Of a stretch of DNA of 64,000 nucleotides, positions 51,352 to 60,970 are shown piece by piece. The stretch covers positions 141,212-205,211 of the forward strand of contig MKWR01000029.1 in the NCBI GenBank assembly GCA_001899855.1. The letters are read 5' to 3'. Numbering within the stretch: the first letter of the stretch is position 1; every line of letters starts with the position of its first letter. Made by a program: the position numbers and the translations under genes. Under the pieces are notes generated by a model that searched no databases, had not been told where the DNA came from, and was given only the letters and a program-made list of their open reading frames with translations. The stretch comes from Lysobacterales bacterium 63-13. Its GTDB lineage: Bacteria > Pseudomonadota > Gammaproteobacteria > Xanthomonadales > Rhodanobacteraceae.

Positions 51352-52590
51352 GTGACCGAAGATGCCGTCGAGCTGCTGTTCGCCTTTTCCGCCGCGCTGG
51401 GTGCCGGCTTGCTGGTCGGCCTGGTTCGCGAGCGGAGCCACACCACGCATTCCACCGCCGGCCTGCGCACCCATGCGCTGGTGGCGCTGGCTGCGGCGGT
51501 CGCGGCGTGGCTCGGCAGCGGCGTGTTGCTGGTGACGCTGGCCGCGGTGGCGCTGCTGGCGACAATGTCCTACCGCGCCACCCACGCGGAGGATCCCGGC
51601 TTGACCGGCGAGGTCGCGCTGCTGGCAACCGCGTTGCTGGGCGCGCTGGCGGTGCGCTCGCCGGCGATGGCCGCCGGGCTTGCGGTGGTGATGGCGGTGC
51701 TGCTGTATGCCAAGGAGCCGCTGCACCGGCTCAGCCGCGAACTGCTGAGCGAGGGCGAGGTCTTCGACGGCCTGTTCCTGCTCGCTTCCGCGCTGGTGGT
51801 GCTGCCGCTGCTGCCCGATCGCGGCATTGGACCTTATGGCGCGCTCAACCCGCGCACCCTGTGGTTGCTGGTGGTGCTGGTGATGGCGGTTGGTGCGCTG
51901 GGCCACGTCGTGCTGCGCGTTATCGGCAATCGCTGGGGGCTGGCGGTGTCGGGTTTCTTCGCCGGCTATGTGTCATCGACCGCGGCGGTGCTGGGTTTCG
52001 GCCAGCGCGCGAAGGAGTCGCCGCAGCTCACGCGTTCGGCGGTGGGTGCGGCGCTGTTGGCCAACCTGGCGTCGCTGAGCCTGAGCGTGCCGATACTGGG
52101 CGCGCTGTCGCCGTCGTTGGTGGCAGAGCAGCGCTGGGTGCTGGCGGCAGTTGGCGCCGTCCTTCTGGCCGGCGGCCTGCTGGGCGTGCACGCGGGACGC
52201 GAGGACGAAGTGCCGCCGCCGACCGCTCAGACGCGCATGTTCCGTTTCAGCCACGCGCTGGGTTTCGCCGCGCTGGTTGGCGGCCTGGTACTGGCCGCGG
52301 CGGCGCTGAACGAATGGATCGGCAACAGCGGCGCGATGGCGGCCGCATTGATCGCTGCGGCCGCCGAGCTGCACGCGTCCATCGCCACCCTGGGCAGCCT
52401 GCGCCTGGGTGGCACGATCGATGCGGCGCAAGGACAGTGGCTGATGGTTGGCCTGCTGGCCGCGAGCATGGGTGCGAAATCGGTGCTGGCGGTGGTCAGC
52501 GGCGGGCGCGCCTATGGCTTGCGCGTAGCCGCCGGATTGCTGGCATCGCTGGCCGCCGGCGTCGTCACGGCTGCATGGACATCAGGCTGA
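51352..52590 (+). CDS. MgtC/SapB N-terminal plus DUF4010 integral membrane protein
   Basis: The 412-residue, strongly hydrophobic protein has an N-terminal MgtC/SapB-like segment (about 1-140: FSAALGAGLLVGLVRERSH, GLRTHALVALAAAVAAWLG) and a C-terminal DUF4010 region with many helices, including a conserved SGFFAGYVSSTAAVLGFGQRA. Function is unproven; MgtC relatives influence magnesium or phosphate stress. The start is GTG at 52-54 past 51300, preceded by GGAAG at 6 nt. Codon use leans more heavily on CTG and GCG than the genes around it, hinting at transfer, but this is an impression by eye. Confidence 0.85.
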   Translation: MTEDAVELLFAFSAALGAGLLVGLVRERSHTTHSTAGLRTHALVALAAAVAAWLGSGVLLVTLAAVALLATMSYRATHAEDPGLTGEVALLATALLGALAVRSPAMAAGLAVVMAVLLYAKEPLHRLSRELLSEGEVFDGLFLLASALVVLPLLPDRGIGPYGALNPRTLWLLVVLVMAVGALGHVVLRVIGNRWGLAVSGFFAGYVSSTAAVLGFGQRAKESPQLTRSAVGAALLANLASLSLSVPILGALSPSLVAEQRWVLAAVGAVLLAGGLLGVHAGREDEVPPPTAQTRMFRFSHALGFAALVGGLVLAAAALNEWIGNSGAMAAALIAAAAELHASIATLGSLRLGGTIDAAQGQWLMVGLLAASMGAKSVLAVVSGGRAYGLRVAAGLLASLAAGVVTAAWTSG

Positions 52591-52650
52591 GATCGCGCTG
52601 CCGTGATCGTGCAGAACCCGGGCCGGAGTGGAATGGCAATTGCTGTGCGC

Positions 52651-52678
52651 CGTCATCCCGGTTTTCTCCGGGATGACG
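52651..52678. repeat. Palindromic repeat (CGTCATCCCGG family), second copy
   Basis: CGTCATCCCGG and CCGGGATGACG form a perfect 11-bp stem around the loop TTTTCT. It is the same family as the palindrome between cysJ and cysI. It lies 60 nt after the stop of the MgtC-type gene. Confidence 0.8.
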
Positions 52679-52789
52679 AAAGTGGCGCGTTGTGCTCACT
52701 TCGCAGTCATGGCAAACGAGCAGGAAAGGGGCCGGCTCTTGAGCCTTGAATCTTGAATGCCAACCCGCTGTGGCGCAGTTCGGGAAATA

Positions 52790-52831
52790 TCCCGACCGCT
52801 GCGCATTGAAGTTCCTGGCGTGCTGTATCAC
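52790..52831 (+). pseudogene. Remnant of a REP-associated tyrosine transposase (RAYT, IS200-like)
   Basis: In one frame this stretch encodes SRPLRIEVPGVLYH, which closely matches the conserved N-terminus of REP-associated tyrosine transposases (MARPLRIEFPGALYHVTSRG type). Similarity fades after the His and the frame leads into the convergent secreted-protein gene without the HUH motif. Only about 14 codons survive. RAYTs are associated with intergenic palindromes, and a palindrome lies 112 nt away, so the fragment is probably the relic of such an element. Confidence 0.65.
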
Positions 52832-52896
52832 TCGCCCTCGCGAAGTACACACGCAAGAAAAGTGCAAGAAGACCGGTGGCGCGAATTACCTGGCTC

Positions 52897-53997
52897 TCAG
52901 GGTACCGCCTCGAAGCCATTGGCGAAGATGAGGTCGGTGACGATGACGGTGCTGCGCACGCAGTTCCAGGTTTCGCCAATGCGCGGGCCGGTGTCGATCA
53001 CTTCGAAATGGCTGACCTGCACCGGTGTCGAGCCGTTGGCGCCATTCAGGAACACCTGTGCGGTGATGCCAAGGGTGTTCCACTTCGCCGTCGTGTAGCG
53101 GTCGGTCTCGAAGGTCAGGGCGATGTTGCCGCCATCGGCAAGGACGATGCCGTAGCGTTGCATCGTGCGCAGGATGACCTGGGCGGCGGCGTTGTAGCCG
53201 CTCATGTTGAAGTTCGACTTGAGGCGCATGCGCACGCCGTAAGGCACGGTATTGCTCGGCCCGCTGGGGCCGCCGGCATGCGACGCCGGGCGCACGTAGA
53301 GCCTGCCGCCGACACCGCCGAGCGAGCCATCCGAGGCCATGCGCGCATTCGGCAGGATGAAGCGGATGGCGTGGCCGAGGTCGGATCCGGCAATGCCGGC
53401 GTTGGCGGCGACTTCATCGGCATTGACCAGCAGGGGCGCGATCGGGAAGCCGGCCGCGTCCGCGCCCGTGCAATGCTCGCCGCGACCTTCCGGCGGATAC
53501 ACGGCATTGAGTTGCCAGACCACCAGGCAACGCGCATCGAGGACGCCGCCGGAATAATTGCCGGAGTACAGTTCGTAGAGCAGGTTGCCCTGGCGCACGA
53601 GCAGGTGGCAGTCCTGGGCATCGTTGTCGCAACTGAGACCGCTCTGGCCCTCGAACGCCGCACCGGTCGGCACCGGCATGCTTGCTGGCAGCGCCTCGCA
53701 ATCGGGATCGTAGTACTCATCCTCGGCGTGATGCGGAACCACCGGCACCATCTGCGTGCCGGGCGCTGCATCGGGAAATGTCTGCAACGAGAAATCAATC
53801 TGGAACTTGTTGCCATTGCCCCAGCCACCGAGGCCGATGAGGGCATTGATCATCGATGTCGAATTCGCATGCAGCGGTGCCGCGGCGATGTTCTGGTGCC
53901 AGACCGATGCGGACGGAAAACGCGGTGGCGGATCGGCCATGGCCGAGGCCGGGATCAACGTGCACAGCACGACAACGAGGTGGGTCGGGCGTTTCAT
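52897..53997 (-). CDS. Secreted protein of unknown function with C-terminal IFANGFE-type tail
   Basis: The 366-residue protein has a signal peptide (MKRPTHLVVVLCTLIPASAMA, cleavage near DPPPR). The mature protein contains six or more cysteines that could pair in the periplasm. A conserved-looking core (ADAAGFPIAPLLVNADEVAA, HAIRFILPNAR, YGVRMRLKSNFN, QVILRTMQRYGIVLADGG) resembles a family of exported bacterial proteins often annotated only as hypothetical. The last residues, VTDLIFANGFEAVP, match a short tail seen on many secreted proteins of Xanthomonadales. GGAG lies 9 nt before the ATG at 53997. A longer frame upstream is the shadow of the kinase gene. Confidence 0.78.
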   Translation of the reverse strand: MKRPTHLVVVLCTLIPASAMADPPPRFPSASVWHQNIAAAPLHANSTSMINALIGLGGWGNGNKFQIDFSLQTFPDAAPGTQMVPVVPHHAEDEYYDPDCEALPASMPVPTGAAFEGQSGLSCDNDAQDCHLLVRQGNLLYELYSGNYSGGVLDARCLVVWQLNAVYPPEGRGEHCTGADAAGFPIAPLLVNADEVAANAGIAGSDLGHAIRFILPNARMASDGSLGGVGGRLYVRPASHAGGPSGPSNTVPYGVRMRLKSNFNMSGYNAAAQVILRTMQRYGIVLADGGNIALTFETDRYTTAKWNTLGITAQVFLNGANGSTPVQVSHFEVIDTGPRIGETWNCVRSTVIVTDLIFANGFEAVP

Positions 53998-54230
53998 GCG
54001 CTTGCTCCGCTGCTGGTGACGAGGCCTGCTAATCCCCGAACGGCCAATCCTCGGCATCGATCGGTTGCACACAGTATTCCCGCGGCGACGCCGGGGTGGC
54101 GTGCCCGGGAACGGACTTGCGCTGTGCAGGATGCCTTGAACGCGGGTTGGAAACTGCCGCGTGCTTGACGTTTTCGCCAGGTTCCTGCCGCGAGCAGGCG
54201 CTGCAAGGCAGGCCCGGCAGTGCCGGGATG

Positions 54231-55166
54231 TCAGTCCAGCGCGTAGCCGAACTGCTGGCGGAACTGGTCGGCGAACTGGCGGTAGTCGAAGCGCTGGTTC
54301 TGCGTGCCGGGATGTTCGACCTTGAGCGCGCCCATCAGGTTGCCGATGCGGCCGATGGTCATCCAGTCGTAGCCCTTCATGATGCCGTGGATGAGTCCGG
54401 CGCGGAATGCGTCGCCGCATCCGGTCGGGTCGGTGATGCGGCGTTCGTGGGCCGGTGCCACATCGAGGGTCTTGCCATCGGCATGGATCTTCGCGCCCTT
54501 CGGGCCGCAGGTGGTGATGTAGGCCTTGACCCGACTGGCGATGTCCGCCTCGCTCCAGCCGGTGCGCTCCTGCAGCAGGTTCGATTCGTAGTCGTTGACG
54601 GTGACGTAATCGGCCAGTTCGACGAAATGGCGCAGCTCCTCGCCGTTGAACAGCGGCATGGCCTGGCCCGGATCGAAGATGAATGGAACGCCGCCTGCGC
54701 GGAACTCCTCGGCGTTCTGCAGCATGCCTTCGCGCCCGTCCGGGCTGACGATGCCGAACTCGACGCCTTCGACATCGCGCACGTGGTTCTCGTAGGAACG
54801 CATCATCGCGCCAGGGTGGAATGCGGTGATCTGGTTGTTGTCGAGATCGGTGGTGATGAAGGCTTGCGGGGTGAACAGGTCGCCCAGTTCCTTGACCTGG
54901 CCAAGCGGGATGCCGCACTCGACGAAATGCTCGCGATAGGGTCCGAAATCCTGGCCGACGGTGGCCATCGGCACCGGGTTGCCGCCCAGCAGCTTTAGGT
55001 TGTAGGCGATGTTGCCGGCACAGCCGCCAAATTCGCGGCGCATGCGCGGCACCAGGAAGGACACATTGAGGATATGCACCTTGTCCGGCAGGATGTGGTT
55101 CTTGAACTGGTCCGGAAAGACCATGATGGTGTCGTAGGCGAGCGAACCGCAGATCAAAGCCGACAT
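54231..55166 (-). CDS. PfkB-family carbohydrate/adenosine kinase
   Basis: This ribokinase-fold kinase has 311 residues from the ATG at 55166, with GGGG upstream. It begins SALICGSLAYDTIMVFPDQF, has REFGGCAGNIAYNLKLLGGNP (the substrate-binding GGxxxN motif), and ends with DPTGCGDAFRAGLIHG, the PfkB signature 2 with the catalytic Asp in GCGDAF. The N-terminal pattern and length resemble bacterial adenosine kinases. The sugar or nucleoside substrate cannot be fixed by eye. It is transcribed alone, 233 nt upstream of the secreted protein gene and divergent from mreB. Confidence 0.88.
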   Translation of the reverse strand: MSALICGSLAYDTIMVFPDQFKNHILPDKVHILNVSFLVPRMRREFGGCAGNIAYNLKLLGGNPVPMATVGQDFGPYREHFVECGIPLGQVKELGDLFTPQAFITTDLDNNQITAFHPGAMMRSYENHVRDVEGVEFGIVSPDGREGMLQNAEEFRAGGVPFIFDPGQAMPLFNGEELRHFVELADYVTVNDYESNLLQERTGWSEADIASRVKAYITTCGPKGAKIHADGKTLDVAPAHERRITDPTGCGDAFRAGLIHGIMKGYDWMTIGRIGNLMGALKVEHPGTQNQRFDYRQFADQFRQQFGYALD

Positions 55167-55287
55167 CAGTGAACCCCTGCATGACTGGATGCGCCGGCCT
55201 GCCAGCGGGCGGCGCACAAAGGATGCGATCTTGCCCGAACTTGGCGCTCGACGCACGCCAAGGGGTTCCGGATCGACATCTTCCTAG

Positions 55288-56436
<1,149 letters not shown>

Positions 56437-56465
56437 CGGCATGATTCGCCCGGAAGCCTGCGCGG

Positions 56466-56512
56466 CAGAAGCAAACACCACGCTGGCGTGTTTGCAGCCC
56501 GGTCGGCTTCTG
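56466..56512 (+). other. Nested inverted repeat between mreB and mreC
   Basis: An outer 7-bp pair CAGAAGC / GCTTCTG (56466-56472, 56506-56512) encloses an 8-bp pair GCAAACAC / GTGTTTGC (56471-56478, 56488-56495). The structure has no T-tract. It may act as an attenuator or mRNA processing and stabilising element, allowing more MreB than MreC to be made. Confidence 0.5.
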
Positions 56513-56528
56513 TCGTACAGACTTCCAG

Positions 56529-57452
56529 ATGCCGCTATCCAGTCCTGACAAGGTTTCGCTGTTTGCCGAAGGTGCGGTCAGCACCGCGCGCCTGATCGCC
56601 TATCTGACCCTGGCCATGATCGTCATGGTCGTCGATCATCGCGGCAATTACCTCGAACGCCTGCGCGTCGTGGCCGGCACCTTGGTCGAGCCGGTCTATC
56701 GCATGGCCGCGCTGCCCTCGGATGTCGCCCGCGCGGGCCGCCTGGCGGTGGCCACGCAGACCCAGCTGGTGGACGAGAACCGCGACCTGCGTGAAGCCCT
56801 GCTGCTGGCCCAGGTGCGCCTGAACCGGATGTCGGCGTTGACCGCGCAGAATGATCGCCTGAAGAAGTTGCTCGACGTGCAGAACGAGCTGGGCCTCGGT
56901 GTCCAACTGGCGCGCCTGATCGACATCGATCTGGATCCGTACCGCCATCGCGTCGTCCTCGATGCCGGCAGCGCGCAGATGATCAAGGTCGGGCAGCCGG
57001 TACTCGATGCCTTCGGCATCATGGGGCAGATCGTCGAAGTCCTGCCGAACACCTCGGTGGCCCTGCTGATCACCGACCCCACGCATGCGATTCCGGTCAT
57101 GGTGCGGCGCACCGGCTTGCGCACGATCGCCTATGGCACCGGTGCCATCGATCGCCTGCAGTTGCCGAACATCCCGATCAGCGCCGACATCAAGGTCGGT
57201 GACCAACTGGTCACCTCGGGCCTTGGCGGTCGTTTTCCGATGGGTTTCGAGGTTGGCCAGATCGTCGAGATCCGCAATGACGAGAGCGGCATGTTCGCCG
57301 CCGCCACTGCCAAGCCGGCCGCGGCACTCGATCGCAGTGGCGAGGTGCTGCTGCTGCAGGACCTGCCGCAGCCCATGGGCCCGCCGGCGCCGGAGGAACC
57401 CCCCGCGCCTGATGCCGCTGCCGCTTCACCAGCACCGGAGCCGGGCCGATGA
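56529..57452 (+). CDS. mreC: Rod-shape-determining protein MreC
   Basis: MreC is a periplasmic scaffold that links MreB to PBP2 and RodA. The 307-residue protein has a cytoplasmic start, one transmembrane segment (ARLIAYLTLAMIVMVVD, about 20-36), then a coiled coil (LVDENRDLREALLLAQVRLNRMSALTAQNDRLKKLL). Two beta-barrel subdomains follow (about 120-260), with DPYRHRVVLDAG and VGDQLVTSGLGGRFPMGFEVG. The C-terminal 40 residues are Pro/Ala/Glu-rich and probably disordered. The stop overlaps mreD by 4 nt. No strong ribosome site precedes the ATG. Confidence 0.96.
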   Translation: MPLSSPDKVSLFAEGAVSTARLIAYLTLAMIVMVVDHRGNYLERLRVVAGTLVEPVYRMAALPSDVARAGRLAVATQTQLVDENRDLREALLLAQVRLNRMSALTAQNDRLKKLLDVQNELGLGVQLARLIDIDLDPYRHRVVLDAGSAQMIKVGQPVLDAFGIMGQIVEVLPNTSVALLITDPTHAIPVMVRRTGLRTIAYGTGAIDRLQLPNIPISADIKVGDQLVTSGLGGRFPMGFEVGQIVEIRNDESGMFAAATAKPAAALDRSGEVLLLQDLPQPMGPPAPEEPPAPDAAAASPAPEPGR

Positions 57453-57940
57453 GTCGCCGTCGCGTGCAGACGTTCATCCTTGTCGGCAGCATCGTGCTTG
57501 CCTTCCTGCTGCAGTTGACCCCGCTGCCGCAGGCCTTCCTGCCGCTGAAGCCCTACTGGATCGCGCTGGTGCTCATCTACTGGTCGATCGAGGCGCCGGA
57601 ACGCATGGGCCTCGGTTTCGCCTTCCTGATCGGCCTTGCCGGCGATCTGCTGACCGGGCAGCTGCTCGGCGAGCAGGCCTTGCGCCTTATCGTGCTGGTT
57701 TTCATCGTCCTGCGTTTCCGCTCGCGCCTGCGTTTCTTCCCGCTCAGCCAGCAGGCCCTGGCCGTGCTTGCCCTGCTCCTCAACGACCGCATCGTGGTGA
57801 TCATGGTGCGTGGTTTTTCCGGGGATCCGATTCCGTCGCTGGGTTTCTGGGTTTCGCCCTTCATTGGCATGCTCGCCTGGCCGTTCGTGTTCCTGCTGCT
57901 GGATGACATGCGCGCACGTTTGCGCGCACACGAGACATGA
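57449..57940 (+). CDS. mreD: Rod-shape-determining membrane protein MreD
   Basis: MreD is an integral membrane protein of the elongasome. The 163-residue product has about five hydrophobic helices (from VQTFILVGSIVLAFLLQ to PFIGMLAWPFVFLLL) and the conserved PYWIALVLIYWSIEAPERMGLGFAFLIGLAGDLLTG segment. The ATG overlaps the mreC stop (ATGA), and its own stop overlaps mrdA in the same manner, so stoichiometric translation is likely. Confidence 0.95.
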   Translation: MSRRRVQTFILVGSIVLAFLLQLTPLPQAFLPLKPYWIALVLIYWSIEAPERMGLGFAFLIGLAGDLLTGQLLGEQALRLIVLVFIVLRFRSRLRFFPLSQQALAVLALLLNDRIVVIMVRGFSGDPIPSLGFWVSPFIGMLAWPFVFLLLDDMRARLRAHET

Positions 57941-59826
57941 AGTTCCGGCCGATCAAGGATGGTCGCCAGGAAGCGGCCATGTTCGCGCGCCGGGCGGTGA
58001 TCGGGTTCCTGATCATCTTCGTCCTGCTCGGCGTGCTCGGCGTGCGCTTCTGGTACCTGCAGGTGTCCCAGCACGACGAATTCCAGGCGCGCTCGGATGC
58101 CAATCGCATCCTCACCCGGCCGCTGGCACCGGCGCGCGGCCTGATTTATGACCGCAACGGCGTGCTGCTGGCCGAGAACGTCGCCGCATTCCGCCTCGAA
58201 GTGATCCCCGAGCAGGTCGCCGACATGGATGCCCTGCTGCACGACCTGCAGGACACCATCGGCGTCAGCGACGATGACATCGCGCGCTTCAAGTCCCTGG
58301 TCAAGTCCAAGCGTTCGTACCAGAGCGTGCCGCTGCGGCTGAAGCTGAGCGAAGAGGAGATCGCCCTGTTTTCGGTCAATCGCTGGCGCTTTTCCGGCGT
58401 CGACGTGGTGCCGTACCTGACCCGCTTCTATCCGAAGGGTGCCGGCTTCGGCCATCTGGTCGGTTATGTCGGACGCATCGATGCCGCCGATGTCGAGCGC
58501 CTCGACGCCTCGCTGTATGCCGGCACCACGCATGCCGGCAAGACCGGCATCGAGCGCTCCTACGAGGCACTCCTGCATGGCCAGCCGGGTTACGAACTGG
58601 TCGAGGTGAATGCCGATCGGCGTCCGCTGCGGGTCATCGACCGGGTCGCGCCGACGCCGGGGAAAAACCTCTACCTGACTGTCGACGCGCGCATCCAGGA
58701 GGCTGGCGAGGCGGCGTTCGAGGGGCGTGCCGGGGCGTCGGTGGCGATCGATCCGCGCAACGGCGAGGTGCTGGCGATGATCAGCGTGCCGAGTTTCGAT
58801 CCCAACCTGTTCGTCAACGGCATCAGCCAGGCGGATTACAAGGCGCTGCTGGACAATCCCGACAAGCCGCTGCTCGATCGCGCGCTGCGTGGCAGCTACG
58901 TGCCCGGATCCACGGTCAAGCCGTTCCTTGCTGCTGCCGGTCTCGAACTGGGCTTGCGCACGCCTTCCGACACCATCCTCTCGACTGGCGAGTTCTTCAT
59001 TCCCGGACAGACACGCGGCTACCGCGACGTGCGCGCCGGCGGCCATGGGCGGGTCGACCTGGTGCAATCGCTGGCGCAATCTGTGAACGCCTACTACTAC
59101 TCGCTCGCCCTCGACATGGGCATCGACAAGCTCAGTGATTCGATGGCGAAGTTCGGTTTCGGCCAGCCGACCGGGATCGACCTGGTCGGCGAGAGCGCGG
59201 GCGTGCTGCCGTCACGCGAATGGAAACGCGAGCGCATGAACCAGGCCTGGTATCCCGGCGAGACTGTCATTGCCGGCATTGGCCAGGGATTCTGGGTGGT
59301 CACGCCCATGCAACTGGCACATGGCGTGGCGACGCTTGCCGCCGCCGGCGTCTCGCGGCAGCCGCATCTGCTGCTCGCCACCCAGGATGGCATCGGCGAT
59401 GCGCCGGTGGCGATGGCGACGCCGGCCGCCGGGCCTTCATTCTTCCGCAATCCGGCGAATTTCGATGCCGTTCGCGAGGGCATGATCGCGGTGGTCAACG
59501 GCCCCACCGGAACGGCGCGCACCATGGGCGACGGCTTTCCCTTCGTCATCGCCGGCAAGAGCGGCACGGCCGAGCGCTTTTCGCGAACCAACGAGGTCTG
59601 GCAACACATCTCGCAAGTCGCCATCGAGCGCCACCAGGTGTTGTTCGAGGCATTCACGCCGGCCGACAATCCGCGCATCGCCGCCATCGTCGCCCTCGAG
59701 GCCGGCCGTGGCGGCGGCCGCGATGCCGCGCCGATCGTGCGCAGGATGATGGATGCGTGGTTGCTCGACCAGGCGCAAGCGCAAGTGCAAGCGCCCGAGG
59801 CGGGCGAACAGGCGGGCAATCGCTGA
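57937..59826 (+). CDS. mrdA: Penicillin-binding protein 2 (elongasome transpeptidase)
   Basis: PBP2 crosslinks peptidoglycan during lateral growth together with RodA. The 629-residue protein has a cytoplasmic tail, a transmembrane anchor (RAVIGFLIIFVLLGVLGVRFWYLQV, about 19-43), and a dimerisation/pedestal region with RPLAPARGLIYDRNG. The transpeptidase domain has STVK (catalytic Ser325, Lys328), SVN (382-384) and KSGT (539-542). All three motifs are intact. The tail after residue 600 is rich in Gln and Ala. The ATG overlaps mreD (ATGA) and the stop overlaps rodA (TGATG). Confidence 0.97.
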   Translation: MKFRPIKDGRQEAAMFARRAVIGFLIIFVLLGVLGVRFWYLQVSQHDEFQARSDANRILTRPLAPARGLIYDRNGVLLAENVAAFRLEVIPEQVADMDALLHDLQDTIGVSDDDIARFKSLVKSKRSYQSVPLRLKLSEEEIALFSVNRWRFSGVDVVPYLTRFYPKGAGFGHLVGYVGRIDAADVERLDASLYAGTTHAGKTGIERSYEALLHGQPGYELVEVNADRRPLRVIDRVAPTPGKNLYLTVDARIQEAGEAAFEGRAGASVAIDPRNGEVLAMISVPSFDPNLFVNGISQADYKALLDNPDKPLLDRALRGSYVPGSTVKPFLAAAGLELGLRTPSDTILSTGEFFIPGQTRGYRDVRAGGHGRVDLVQSLAQSVNAYYYSLALDMGIDKLSDSMAKFGFGQPTGIDLVGESAGVLPSREWKRERMNQAWYPGETVIAGIGQGFWVVTPMQLAHGVATLAAAGVSRQPHLLLATQDGIGDAPVAMATPAAGPSFFRNPANFDAVREGMIAVVNGPTGTARTMGDGFPFVIAGKSGTAERFSRTNEVWQHISQVAIERHQVLFEAFTPADNPRIAAIVALEAGRGGGRDAAPIVRRMMDAWLLDQAQAQVQAPEAGEQAGNR

Positions 59827-60941
59827 TGGACGGCATCTTCGCCCAGCTTCGCTATCGCTTCTCCGGCATGCTGCGGCGGCCGCGTTTCGACCTGCCGCTG
59901 GCCGGGGCCTTGGTCCTGCTCATCGTCATTGGCCTGATGACCCAGTACAGCGCCAGCGACCTTGATCGCGACAAGGCCATCGCCCAGGGCGTGCGCCTGC
60001 TGCTCGGCGTGCTGCTCATGGCGCTGGTGTCACGGGTGCCGCCATCGACCCTGCGCAACTGGTCGCCATGGCTGTACCTCGGCAGCGTGATCCTGCTGGT
60101 GCTGGTCGCGCTGCTGGGCGAGGGCCGCGGCTCGCATCGTTGGCTGGATCTGCATTTCGTGCGCTTCCAGCCCTCCGAACTGCTCAAGCTGACCATGCCG
60201 ATGATGGTTGCCTGGTATCTCAACCAGCGCCCGCTGCCGCCGGGTTGGGCTTCGCTTGTCGTGGTCAGCGTGCTGATCGCGATACCGGCCGGGCTGATCG
60301 CCGAACAGCCCGATCTCGGCACCGCCTTGCTGATTGTCGCCAGCGGCCTTTTCGCGGTGTTCCTCTCCGGCCTGGCCTGGTGGCGGATTGGCTTGATCAT
60401 CGGCAGCGTGGTTGCCGCGGCGCCGGTGGCCTGGCATTTCCTGCACGAATACCAGCGCAATCGCGTGCGCATGCTGCTTGATCCGGAGTCCGACCCGCTC
60501 GGCCTTGGCTGGCACATCATCCAGTCGAAGATCGCCGTGGGTTCCGGCGGTCTCTGGGGCAAGGGCTGGCACCAGGGCACGCAATCGCGGCTTGAGTTCC
60601 TGCCCGAGCACACCACCGATTTCATCTTCTCGGTGTTTGCCGAGGAATGGGGCCTGATTGGCGTGCTGCTCCTGCTGGCGCTGTATGTCTTCATCATCGG
60701 CCGTGGCCTGTGGATTGCCGCGAGCGCCAGGGATACCTATTCCCGCCTGCTGGCCGGTTCGATCACCATGGTCTTTTTCGTTTACGTGATGGTCAATGGC
60801 GGCATGATCACCGGCATGCTGCCGGTGGTTGGCGTGCCCTTGCCGCTGATCAGCTATGGCGGCACATCGGCGGTTTCGCTGCTGGCCGGTTTTGGCGTGT
60901 TGATGTCGATCCACGCGCATCGCAAGCGGGTGGCAGGGTGA
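59826..60941 (+). CDS. rodA: Peptidoglycan glycosyltransferase RodA (MrdB)
   Basis: RodA is a SEDS-family polymerase of glycan strands and partner of PBP2. The 371-residue protein has about ten transmembrane helices. Its motifs include MTQYSASDL in the first periplasmic loop, RWLDLHFVRFQPSELLKLTMP, EQPDLGTALLI, and the large loop QRNRVRMLLDPESDPLGLGWHIIQSKIAVGSGGLWGKG. The end is PEHTTDFIFSVFAEEWG and PLPLISYGGTSAV. The start at 59826 shares one base with the mrdA stop. The far longer upstream frame is the shadow of mrdA. Confidence 0.96.
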   Translation: MDGIFAQLRYRFSGMLRRPRFDLPLAGALVLLIVIGLMTQYSASDLDRDKAIAQGVRLLLGVLLMALVSRVPPSTLRNWSPWLYLGSVILLVLVALLGEGRGSHRWLDLHFVRFQPSELLKLTMPMMVAWYLNQRPLPPGWASLVVVSVLIAIPAGLIAEQPDLGTALLIVASGLFAVFLSGLAWWRIGLIIGSVVAAAPVAWHFLHEYQRNRVRMLLDPESDPLGLGWHIIQSKIAVGSGGLWGKGWHQGTQSRLEFLPEHTTDFIFSVFAEEWGLIGVLLLLALYVFIIGRGLWIAASARDTYSRLLAGSITMVFFVYVMVNGGMITGMLPVVGVPLPLISYGGTSAVSLLAGFGVLMSIHAHRKRVAG

Positions 60942-60970
60942 TTGCCCGGCACGCTACAGTGCCGCTCCGG

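Larger units (their letters stand above)
52591..52896. other. 306-nt intergenic region with palindromic repeat and transposase remnant
   Basis: No intact gene is visible. The region holds a CGTCATCCCGG-family palindrome (52651-52678), which may also serve as the terminator of the MgtC-type gene, and a short transposase fragment near 52790. The rest shows no feature I can name. Confidence 0.7.

Noticed and set aside
53998-55182. N-terminal extension of the secreted-protein frame
   Set aside because: It is an out-of-frame reading of the PfkB-family kinase gene on the same strand. The signal peptide begins at 53997.
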